Shown here in pieces: positions 1-6,741 of a stretch of 15,048 nt of DNA (position 1 is its first letter; each line of letters starts with the position of its first letter). The stretch lies in the NCBI GenBank assembly GCA_021802115.1, contig JAKABA010000086.1, forward strand, positions 1 to 15,048, given 5' to 3'. The DNA comes from a bacterium. Its GTDB lineage: Bacteria > Chloroflexota > Dormibacteria > UBA8260 > Bog-877. The translations under genes and the position numbers were made by a program. A model generated the notes under the pieces. It did no database searches. It was not told the DNA's origin and saw only the letters and a list, made by a program, of their open reading frames with translations.

Positions 1-66
1 AGGCGCTGGGGTTCCCTGCACGCCGGTGAAGGCGGTCCCTTCGGGGGCGGAGCCGCTGGGAGAGCC

Positions 67-124
67 GGGCGGCGCAGCGCCACCCGGGGCTGGTATGGTT
101 GTGCACCAATCGCTGCCGCGGCAG
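67..124. repeat. GC-rich inverted repeats upstream of SBP-1
   Basis: Two dyads lie in front of the first gene. At 67-85 GGGCGGCGC and GCGCCACCC flank a single A and can fold with one mismatch. At 113-124 CTGCCGCGGCAG is a perfect 12-bp palindrome. A TATGGT at 94-99 resembles a -10 box but has no convincing -35 partner. The palindrome could be an operator or part of a leader hairpin, but such dyads also arise by chance in GC-rich DNA. No gene is recognisable in 1-131. Confidence 0.25.
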
Positions 125-164
125 GGCGTGAGTGCGCCCGCAGCGCAGCACATTTAACTGGCCC

Positions 165-170
165 AGGAGG
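165..170 (+). promoter_or_regulatory. Ribosome binding site deciding the SBP-1 start
   Basis: AGGAGG, a perfect Shine-Dalgarno core, lies 9 nt before the ATG at 180. A GTG at 132 is in the same frame, but starting there would place this AGGAGG inside the coding region and put a charged 16-residue extension before the signal peptide. The ATG is therefore preferred. Confidence 0.8.
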
Positions 171-179
171 TGGGCGCGC

Positions 180-2126
180 ATGATCAGACCGGGCACCCTT
201 ACCCTGCTGCGGACCGCGGCCGTGGCGCTGGCCGTGACCCTCTTGGTGGCCGCCTGTGGCGGGACCTCCGCCACCCCCAAGCCGACCAGTGGAGGCACCG
301 TCACCTTCGCCGAATTGCCGGCGACGCCGCCGAATTACATCTTCCCGATGATGAGCGGGCCCTATTTCGCCAATGCCAACCTCTACCAGTTCTCCAACTT
401 CATGTACCTGCCGCTCTACTGGTTCGGCGACGCGGGCAAGCCGGTCTTCAATCCCGGGCTCAGCATCGCCAACCCGCCCAAGTTCAGCGACAACAACCAG
501 GTGGTGAGCATCACCATGAAGCACTGGCAGTGGTCGGACGGCACCCCTGTGACCGCCCGCGATGTCATCATGTGGCTCAATCTGCTGAGCGCGGTCACCG
601 ATCCCAAGGCGCCCTCGGTGGGCAGCAGCAGCGCTCCGGGGCCCGGATGGGGAGCGGCGGTTCCGGGGGCGTTTCCCCAGAACGTGGTGAGCTACACCCA
701 GACCGGCACCTACAGCCTGTCGCTGCGGCTGAACGCCTCCTACAACCCCACCTGGTATCTCTACAACGAGCTGAGCCAGGTGTTCCCGCTTCCGCAGCAG
801 GCCTGGGACAAGCTCTCGGCCGCCGGCACCGTGGGCAACTACGACCAGGCTGCCCAGGCCCGGGTGACGCTTCCCAACACCTCGCCCTCGTGGTACGTCC
901 CGGCCGACCCGGGGACCGCCACCAGCGGGGCGCTGGGGGTCGCCCAGTTCCTCAACAGCCAATCGGAGGATCCCAGCACCTTTGCCACCAACCCCCTCTG
1001 GAAGGTGGTTGACGGGCCCTTCAAGCTGAGCCAGTTCACCACCACCGGCTTTGCCAAGTTCATCCCCAACCGGTCCTACTCGGGCAGCCCCAAGCCTCGC
1101 ATCAGCGCCTTCGAGCTGGAGCCGTACACCAGCGACACCGCCGAGTTCAACGCGCTGCGCAGCGGGGCGCTCACGATCGGCTACATCCCGACCCAGGATC
1201 TCAGCCAGAAGGCCAGCCTGGAAAAGCAACAGGGTTACTCCTTCAGCCCCTGGTACGGGTTCGGGTTCGTGTACTTTCCGTACAACTACACCAATCCCAC
1301 AGTCGGCCCCATCTTCAAGCAGCTGTACTTCCGGCAGGCGTTCCAGTCGCTGGTCAACCAGCCCGAGTACATCAAGGAATTCGACGGCGGCATCGGCCAG
1401 GTCGAGAACGGTCCGGTGCCGATCTACCCACCCCACAATCCCGACGAGAGCTCCCTGGAGGCCAACGGACAGGTGTATCCATACAGCCCCAGCAAGGCGG
1501 TGTCGCTGCTCAGGGACAACGGCTGGACCGTGGTTCCGGGAGGGGTCAGCTACTGCTCCAAGCCCGGGACTTCGACAGGCGAGTGCGGAGCCGGGATCAG
1601 CGCCAATGAGAAGCTGAACTTCACCCTCCTGTACGCAACCGGCAGTGTGGAGGCCGCCAACGAGATGGCGGCCCTGCAGTCGACGGTGCAATCCAAGGCC
1701 GGCATCCACCTCACCCTGACCACCGCCCCCTTCTCCCAGGTGATCGGGACTGCCTTCAACAACTGCACCATCGCCACCCCCTGCAAGGACTGGGAGATGG
1801 CGAACTGGCTGGGAGGCTGGACCTATTCGCCGGACTATCTCCCCACCGGAGGGGAGCTGTTCGCGACCGGCGGCGGGAGCAACGGCGGCGACTACTCGAA
1901 CCCCACCAACGACGCCAACATCAGGGCGACCCACACCGCGCCGTCGGCGAGTGCGGAGACCGCCGCCTTGATCCGCTATCAGAACTTCCTGGCGCGGCAG
2001 CTGCCGGCCGTCTGGCTGCCCGAGGTGCCCCTGCAGCTGACCATGTACAAGAGCAACCTCAAGGGCCTGGTTCCCCAGGACGTCTACGACATCATCTACC
2101 CGCAGGAGTACTACTTCTCCAGCTGA
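180..2126 (+). CDS. Peptide/nickel-type ABC transporter substrate-binding lipoprotein (SBP-1)
   Basis: Predicted 648-residue extracytoplasmic binding lipoprotein of the SBP_bac_5 (DppA/OppA/NikA-type) family, which delivers peptides, nickel or related ligands to an ABC importer. Residues 1-26 form a lipoprotein signal: an Arg near the start, a hydrophobic stretch and lipobox LVAAC, with Cys26 as the lipidation site. Family-like blocks are KHWQWSDGTPVTARDV at about 114-129, WKVVDGPFKLSQF at 274-286, PNRSY at 296-300 and YFRQAFQSLVN at 383-393. After the lipid Cys there are only four cysteines (459, 469, 529, 535), at exactly the positions found in SBP-2 and SBP-3, so two disulfides are likely. 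At 648 residues it is longer than classical DppA (about 535). It has its own ribosome binding site and is followed by a strong hairpin, so it is probably monocistronic. No permease or ATPase is adjacent, so the partner and ligand are unknown. Confidence 0.9.
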   Translation: MIRPGTLTLLRTAAVALAVTLLVAACGGTSATPKPTSGGTVTFAELPATPPNYIFPMMSGPYFANANLYQFSNFMYLPLYWFGDAGKPVFNPGLSIANPPKFSDNNQVVSITMKHWQWSDGTPVTARDVIMWLNLLSAVTDPKAPSVGSSSAPGPGWGAAVPGAFPQNVVSYTQTGTYSLSLRLNASYNPTWYLYNELSQVFPLPQQAWDKLSAAGTVGNYDQAAQARVTLPNTSPSWYVPADPGTATSGALGVAQFLNSQSEDPSTFATNPLWKVVDGPFKLSQFTTTGFAKFIPNRSYSGSPKPRISAFELEPYTSDTAEFNALRSGALTIGYIPTQDLSQKASLEKQQGYSFSPWYGFGFVYFPYNYTNPTVGPIFKQLYFRQAFQSLVNQPEYIKEFDGGIGQVENGPVPIYPPHNPDESSLEANGQVYPYSPSKAVSLLRDNGWTVVPGGVSYCSKPGTSTGECGAGISANEKLNFTLLYATGSVEAANEMAALQSTVQSKAGIHLTLTTAPFSQVIGTAFNNCTIATPCKDWEMANWLGGWTYSPDYLPTGGELFATGGGSNGGDYSNPTNDANIRATHTAPSASAETAALIRYQNFLARQLPAVWLPEVPLQLTMYKSNLKGLVPQDVYDIIYPQEYYFSS

Positions 2127-2138
2127 TTCGACCACGGC

Positions 2139-2176
2139 GGCAGCCGGGGTGGGACCTTGTGTTCACCCCGGCTGCC
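2139..2176 (+). terminator. Strong hairpin terminator after SBP-1
   Basis: GGCAGCCGGGGTG (2139-2151) and CACCCCGGCTGCC (2164-2176) are perfect 13-bp inverted arms around a 12-nt loop. The hairpin begins 13 nt after the SBP-1 stop codon. No T-tract follows, as is common for hairpins in high-GC bacteria, so it may act as a U-less terminator or as a 3'-end stabiliser. It separates SBP-1 transcription from the SBP-2 promoter. Confidence 0.75.
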
Positions 2177-2601
2177 AGGGCGGTCCTCGGCCCGGGCCGT
2201 CGGCTCTCACGGCTTCGCCCCGCAGGCCCAGTGACAACCGGGTGTCGCCAGGCGACCGCCACGGTTGCAGACAGGCTTGGCGGTGCCCTCGGGCCGGCCA
2301 CCCCCAATCGGTTCAAGGTTGGCGTGCGGTCTGCGGGCGTCGCGATGAGGGTGCTTCGCGAACTTAGGCTCTCGTCTTGGGGCGGCTCTGGGTCGGACAG
2401 CGGCCGCCGACTGGCCGGTGCCCCGTCGCCGGCATCCTGAGTTCGCGACGGCCCACCCCGTCGACGCCGCCCCGTTCCGACCCCGGCCGTCGGGCGGAGG
2501 GTGGGGATTGACGCCGGGCGTCCCCCGCCATCTGATCCGGGCAAACGGAAGGTTAAATATCGGTAGCGCACTCCATAAGTACTGCGATCTGCCGAGTGGA
2601 T
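2177..2601. other. Non-coding spacer between SBP-1 and SBP-2
   Basis: This stretch of about 425 bases has no open frame with a ribosome binding site or recognisable protein. It holds one foldable element at 2235-2267: outer arms CAACCG/CGGTTG enclose GTCGC-CAG-GCGAC. There is a smaller 6-bp stem at 2446-2463 (CGACGG/CCGTCG). From about 2540 to 2630 it becomes clearly richer in A+T (for example TTAAATAT at 2553-2560), which marks the promoter region of SBP-2. It could be the remnant of a lost gene, but nothing shows which. Confidence 0.5.
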
Positions 2602-2630
2602 TTGACTGACAACCATTGCACCAGTAGAAT
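2602..2630 (+). promoter_or_regulatory. Sigma70-type promoter for SBP-2
   Basis: TTGACT (2602-2607, five of six -35 consensus bases) and TAGAAT (2625-2630, five of six -10 bases) are separated by the optimal 17 bp, in a locally AT-rich patch of otherwise GC-rich DNA. Transcription would start near 2637 and give a leader of about 73 nt before the ATG at 2710. It should drive SBP-2, the asparaginase-family gene and the SDR gene. Confidence 0.75.
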
Positions 2631-2696
2631 GCCTGGACAAACGGCAAGTTGACCGCGGCCCCTTGGCCTTCGGTGGCTCGCCAGGTGCGGAACGAC

Positions 2697-2705
2697 AAGG
2701 AGAGG
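2697..2705 (+). promoter_or_regulatory. Ribosome binding site of SBP-2
   Basis: AAGGAGAGG lies 4 nt before the ATG at 2710, with its AAGGAG core 7 nt away. It supports this ATG, which also places the lipobox cysteine at residue 26 as in the two sister proteins. Confidence 0.75.
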
Positions 2706-2709
2706 GGCG

Positions 2710-4659
2710 ATGCGACTTCCGCGGACAGCAGCTACCTGGCGGCCAATTGCCCTGGCGGTTGTGGCCATGATCGGAGTCACCGCCTGTGCTGGCGGCACCA
2801 CCCCGAGGCCATCGGCAAACGGTGGCGTGGTCACCATCGCCGAATCCCCAGGGGCTCCACCCAACTACATCTTCCCGTTGATGTCGGGCAGCTATTTCGG
2901 CAACACCAATCTGTTCGGCTTCGACAACTTCATGTATCCGCCGCTGTATCAGTTCGATGTCTACGGCAAGCCCGGCTTCGACGAGGCGCTCAGCATCGCC
3001 AAACCGCCTGTGTTCTCGGATGGGAACCGCGTCGTGTCCATCACCTTGAAGCACTGGGCGTGGTCCAACGGGGCCCCACTCACAGCTCGCGACGTGATCT
3101 TCTGGCTCAACTTGCTGAGCGCGGCCACCGACCCCAAGGCGCCCTCGGTCGGGAGCACCTCGGCGCCGGGACCGGGATGGGGCAATGAGGTCCCAGGTCA
3201 GTTTCCCCAGAACGTTGTCAGCTATCGGCAGACCGGGACGTACTCGCTGCTGCTGAACCTGAATGGCTCGTACAACCCCACCTGGTTCTTGTACAACGAA
3301 CTCAGCCAGATCACTCCCATGCCGCAGTCGGTATGGGACAAATTGTCAGCCCAAGGGACGGTTGGCAACTACGACGCCTCGGCGCAACCCCGCGTCGCGC
3401 TCCCGGGGACTTCGCCGGGGTGGTACGTGCCCGCTGACCCGGGCACGGCTACCAGCGGTGCCCTCGGGGTGGCCCAGTTTCTGAACCTGCAGTCACAGGA
3501 CCTCGCGTCCTATGCCACCAACCAACTGTGGAAGGTGGTGGACGGGCCCTTCGCCCTCACCCAGTTCACCACCTCCGGGTTCGTCAAGTTCGTTCCCAAC
3601 AGGAACTACTCGGGGTATCCCAAGGCGACGATAGCGGCGCTCGAGGAGCTGCCATACACCTCGGATTCTGCCGAGTTCAATTCCCTCGAGAACGGGGCGC
3701 TGACGGTTGGCTACCTGCCCACTCAGGACCTCGCTCAGAGAGCCGCCCTGGAAGCCAAGGACGGCTACAAATTCAGCCCCTGGTACAACTACGGCACCGG
3801 ATTCTTTCCCTACAACTTCACCAATCAGCGGACCGGCCCCATGGTGCGCCAGCTCTACTTCCGCCAAGCCTTTCAGTCCCTGGTCAACCAGCGGCAGTGG
3901 ATCCGAGACTTTCTAGGCGGCTATGGCTTCGTCGACAACGGACCCGTGCCGCTGTATCCATCGGGAGATCCGTTCCTCTCTCCGCTGGAGGCTGGCAAGC
4001 CGCTGTACCCCTATGATCCCGCTCGCGCCGTGGCCCTGCTGCGAGCGCATGGTTGGGACGTCGTGCCGGGTGGCACCAGTGCCTGCGTGCGCGCCGGCTC
4101 CGGCCCGGCCGACTGCGGGGCCGGCATCGCCAAGGGCCAATCCGCCAGCCTTACTCTCTATTACGACTCGGGCGTGACCGCGCTCACCAATGAGATGGAG
4201 GCTCTGCAGTCCGTGACCCAGAAGGTGGCCGGGATCGACCTCACGCTGAAGCAGGTCAGCGTGGCATCGCTCGCCAGCATCCTGTTCAATGGTTGCAGTC
4301 CGCAGACTCCCTGCAACACGTGGTCGATGGGGGTGTTCACCGCAGCGGGAGGCTATTCATACTCTCCCGACTACCTTCCCACCGGCGGCCAGCTGTACGC
4401 GACCGGCGCCGGAACCAATCCCGGGGACTATTCGAATGCCACCGCAGACCGGCTGATCGCCGCCACCCACACGGCGCCCAACTACGCATCCGAGCTCCGT
4501 GACCTGTTTCAGTACGAGAACTTCATCAGTGAGAATCTGCCAATGGTCGAGCAGCCCGCGGGACTGGTGCAGCTGACCCTGTACAAGCGCAATCTCCACG
4601 GCCTGGTGCCGCAGGGGATTGGCAACCAGTTCTTCCCGCAGTTCTATCGTCTCGGGTAG
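2710..4659 (+). CDS. Peptide/nickel-type ABC transporter substrate-binding lipoprotein (SBP-2)
   Basis: Predicted 649-residue SBP_bac_5-family lipoprotein, paralogous to the genes at 180 and 6742 and aligning with SBP-1 almost without gaps. The signal peptide ends in lipobox GVTAC with Cys26. Shared blocks include PPNYIFPLMSG at 50-60, KHWAWSNGAPLTARDV at 114-129, the DPGTATSGALGVAQ block at 243-256, WKVVDGPF at 274-281 and QLYFRQAFQSLVNQ at 381-394. Cys459, Cys469, Cys529 and Cys535 are the only cysteines after the lipobox and probably form two disulfides. The C-terminal tail (about 633-649, with NQFFPQFYRLG) differs from the DIIYPQ ending shared by SBP-1 and SBP-3, so this copy is the more diverged. 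It sits first behind a good promoter, and 52 nt separate it from the asparaginase-family gene, which suggests it supplies that enzyme's pathway. The ligand is unknown. Confidence 0.9.
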   Translation: MRLPRTAATWRPIALAVVAMIGVTACAGGTTPRPSANGGVVTIAESPGAPPNYIFPLMSGSYFGNTNLFGFDNFMYPPLYQFDVYGKPGFDEALSIAKPPVFSDGNRVVSITLKHWAWSNGAPLTARDVIFWLNLLSAATDPKAPSVGSTSAPGPGWGNEVPGQFPQNVVSYRQTGTYSLLLNLNGSYNPTWFLYNELSQITPMPQSVWDKLSAQGTVGNYDASAQPRVALPGTSPGWYVPADPGTATSGALGVAQFLNLQSQDLASYATNQLWKVVDGPFALTQFTTSGFVKFVPNRNYSGYPKATIAALEELPYTSDSAEFNSLENGALTVGYLPTQDLAQRAALEAKDGYKFSPWYNYGTGFFPYNFTNQRTGPMVRQLYFRQAFQSLVNQRQWIRDFLGGYGFVDNGPVPLYPSGDPFLSPLEAGKPLYPYDPARAVALLRAHGWDVVPGGTSACVRAGSGPADCGAGIAKGQSASLTLYYDSGVTALTNEMEALQSVTQKVAGIDLTLKQVSVASLASILFNGCSPQTPCNTWSMGVFTAAGGYSYSPDYLPTGGQLYATGAGTNPGDYSNATADRLIAATHTAPNYASELRDLFQYENFISENLPMVEQPAGLVQLTLYKRNLHGLVPQGIGNQFFPQFYRLG

Positions 4660-4711
4660 ATGCGGCTGCGGGCGAGGTCGGACCAACGGCAGGCGATTGG
4701 AGAAACACCAG

Positions 4712-5629
4712 ATGCTCTTGATTGCTAGCGCGAACGGATCGGTCGGGATGGAAGCCGGATGGGAGATCCTGAGCTCTGGGGGCACCGCCCTCGACGCGGT
4801 CGAGGCGGCCGCCCGGGAGGTCGAGGACAACCCCGACGACCATTCGGTCGGCTTCGACGGGTACCCGAACCTCTTGGGGGTCGTGGAGTTGGACGCATCC
4901 TTGATGGACGGCGCCACCCGCCGCGCCGGCACGGTCGGCGCGGTCCGCGGCTACCGTCATCCGATCTCGATCGCCCGGGCAGTGCTGGATCGGCTGCCGC
5001 ACGTGATGGTGGTGGGAGAGGGGGCCGAGAGGCTGGCTGCGGAGCTGGGCATGGAGCCGGAGGACCTCCTCACCGAGGAGACCCGCCAGGTCTGGCGCGA
5101 CGGGATGGAGGGACATCTCGCGCCCGGCGACTCCCGGCGGCGGCTCCTGGACCGGATCTCCAGCCTGTTCGCGGATCCCGAGCACGTGGCCGGGACCGTC
5201 AACTTCCTCGCCATCGACCGCTCCGGCCATATCGCGTCGGCCGTCAGCACCAGCGGCTGGGCCTGGAAGTACCCCGGCCGGCTGGGGGACTCTCCGGTGA
5301 TAGGCGCGGGGAACTACTGCGACGACCGCTACGGCGCCGCCGCCTGCACCGGTTGGGGAGAACTGGCGATCCGGGGGGCGACCGCCCACACCGTGGTGAG
5401 CGGGCTGGCCTTCGGGCTCGGGGTCGAGGAGGCGGCCGACAAGGCGATCCGGGAGCTGAGGGGGCTGGACGTGCCGGGTGGTGAGCCGATCATGAACCTG
5501 GTCGCGCTCGACGCCAGGGGCCGCCACGTGGGCCTCTCGACCCAGCCGGGCAACAGCTATGTCGCCTGGGAGGAGGGTGAGTCCTCCTATGCCACGCTGC
5601 CGCGCCGAGTGGTGCCTCTTGGTGATTGA
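4712..5629 (+). CDS. Asparaginase_2-family Ntn hydrolase (isoaspartyl peptidase / N4-glycosylasparaginase type)
   Basis: Predicted 305-residue N-terminal-nucleophile hydrolase that would autocleave into alpha and beta subunits and hydrolyse a side-chain amide, beta-aspartyl peptide or GlcNAc-Asn bond. The cleavage site is Gly161-Thr162, with Thr162 as nucleophile; it aligns with the HD|TIG site of aspartylglucosaminidases and the G|TVG site of plant-type asparaginases, but here reads GTVN. The following STSGW (179-183), PGRLGDSPVIGAG (188-200) and CTGWGE (212-217) match the substrate-binding segments of the family. There is no signal peptide, so it is probably cytoplasmic. The start chosen is the ATG at 4712, which has GGAG 9 nt upstream and puts LLIASANGS at the N terminus as in relatives. 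An upstream in-frame start at 4619 would overlap SBP-2 and add a low-complexity leader. The gene probably shares a transcript with SBP-2. Exact specificity is open. Confidence 0.85.
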   Translation: MLLIASANGSVGMEAGWEILSSGGTALDAVEAAAREVEDNPDDHSVGFDGYPNLLGVVELDASLMDGATRRAGTVGAVRGYRHPISIARAVLDRLPHVMVVGEGAERLAAELGMEPEDLLTEETRQVWRDGMEGHLAPGDSRRRLLDRISSLFADPEHVAGTVNFLAIDRSGHIASAVSTSGWAWKYPGRLGDSPVIGAGNYCDDRYGAAACTGWGELAIRGATAHTVVSGLAFGLGVEEAADKAIRELRGLDVPGGEPIMNLVALDARGRHVGLSTQPGNSYVAWEEGESSYATLPRRVVPLGD

Positions 5630-5683
5630 ACAGGGGCGGTGGCGGCCTGGCCGCGGTACGCACCCAGCTGTGGGGCAGAAGTC

Positions 5684-6442
5684 ATGAGCGATCCCGCAGC
5701 GCCGTCCCTGCCCGGCGCGCGCCGGGTGGCCGTGGTCACGGGAGCCGGCGGAGGGATCGGCGCCGCCGTCGCCGGGCGGCTCGCCGCTGACGGCTTCCGG
5801 GTTGCGGGAGTGGATCTGGATCTCGACTCGGCCAGGGCGGCTCTCGCAGAACTTGCCGGGGCCACCGCCTTCCACTGTGACGTGTCCAACGCCGAGTCGG
5901 TGTCCCGTCTGGGTCAGGCGGTGGCCCAGACTCTGGGGATCCCCTGGTTGGTGGTGAACGCCGCTGGGGTGTTCTTCACCCACCACGTGCCCGAGCTGAG
6001 CGAGGAGGCGTGGGACGAGACGATCGACGTCAACCTCAAGGGTCCGTTCCTCATCTGCCGGCAATTCCTTCCCGCAATGATCGCCGCCGGCAGCGGATGC
6101 GTCGTCAACGTGGCCTCGACCGCGGGACTGCGAGGCGGCCACGACCGCGCCGCCTACTGCGCCTCCAAGGCCGGGCTGGTGATGCTGACCCGTTCTCTGG
6201 CGCTCGACCACGGGCGCGACGGGATCAGGATCAACTGCGTGTGCCCGGGGCTTATCGACACCCCGATGGCGGACTGGATCACCTCCCGCCCGGAGGCTCT
6301 GGAGAGTTGGCGCCGTTCGGTTCCCGCGCAGCGGATCGGGAAACCAGACGACATCGCCGCGATGGTGTCATTCCTCGCCTCTCCGCAGGCCGACTACGTG
6401 CACGGGGCGGTCCTGCTCGTGGACGGGGGCGTGAGCGCCTGA
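5684..6442 (+). CDS. SDR-family NAD(P)-dependent oxidoreductase
   Basis: Predicted 252-residue classical short-chain dehydrogenase/reductase interconverting a hydroxyl and a carbonyl. The Rossmann motif TGAGGGIG is at 19-26, and Asp44 at the end of beta-strand 2 points to NAD(H) rather than NADP(H). NAAG is at 92-95, and the catalytic tetrad is Asn117, Ser145, Tyr158 and Lys162 (YCASK). The C-terminal PxDIAAMVSFLAS and the GxxLLVDGG end are typical of the FabG-like branch, but nothing identifies the substrate. The length is standard. The ATG at 5684 is used; a GTG at 5639 in the same frame, only 9 nt after the previous stop, has a poorly spaced AGGGG and would add 15 atypical residues. It lies 54 nt after the Ntn hydrolase and is probably the last gene of that transcript. 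Confidence 0.88.
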   Translation: MSDPAAPSLPGARRVAVVTGAGGGIGAAVAGRLAADGFRVAGVDLDLDSARAALAELAGATAFHCDVSNAESVSRLGQAVAQTLGIPWLVVNAAGVFFTHHVPELSEEAWDETIDVNLKGPFLICRQFLPAMIAAGSGCVVNVASTAGLRGGHDRAAYCASKAGLVMLTRSLALDHGRDGIRINCVCPGLIDTPMADWITSRPEALESWRRSVPAQRIGKPDDIAAMVSFLASPQADYVHGAVLLVDGGVSA

Positions 6443-6741
6443 CCCAGACCGCATCCACATTCCCCTCGCCGGCGGCGCGCTCCCGGACCCCATGGGGCTC
6501 AGGGAGTGACCCGGAGCGGACGAGGTCCTGGTCCCACCGGCCGTCTCGCGGTTGGCTGAGCCGATCCTGGTTGCTCCGCCCATCCAGGCCAGGGCCCAGC
6601 CGGTGCCCGCTGTCCCGGTCCCGGCGACCAGGGCTGGCGGAGGGTTGCATGCCGCAGGCTGGTCCCCCCATATACAATCGATGGAGCTGGTCCTCATCCA
6701 GAACCATGTTGCATACGCCTGGAACATTGTAGGGTGGACTT
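6443..6741. other. Intergenic region upstream of SBP-3
   Basis: These 299 bases separate the SDR gene from SBP-3. A small dyad (CTCCC 6480-6484, CCCCATGGGG 6488-6497, GGGAG 6502-6506) lies shortly after the SDR stop and may contribute to termination, but it is not a strong hairpin. From about 6665 the composition becomes AT-richer (TATACAATCGAT at 6671-6682). TTGCAT occurs twice, at 6645-6650 and 6709-6714. No credible gene is present on either strand. Confidence 0.5.
6709..6735 (+). promoter_or_regulatory. Candidate promoter of SBP-3, possibly leaderless
   Basis: TTGCAT (6709-6714) and TAGGGT (6730-6735, fitting TANNNT) are 15 bp apart. TAGGGT ends 6 nt before the ATG at 6742, so transcription would begin at or next to the start codon. 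The same purines (AGGGTGG, 6731-6737) could instead be a weak ribosome binding site, with a promoter farther upstream near TATACAAT (6671-6678). The two readings cannot both be primary. Confidence 0.4.

Noticed and set aside
2092..3054. A 320-codon - strand frame across the SBP-1/SBP-2 gap
   Set aside because: It covers the terminator hairpin, the promoter and the SBP-2 signal region, and the product is low-complexity Arg/Pro/Ser-rich with no domain.
4526..6211. A 561-codon open frame on the - strand opposite the asparaginase-family and SDR genes
   Set aside because: It is the antisense shadow of well-supported + strand enzymes in GC-rich DNA; its translation is Gly/Arg/Pro/His-rich with no recognisable family.
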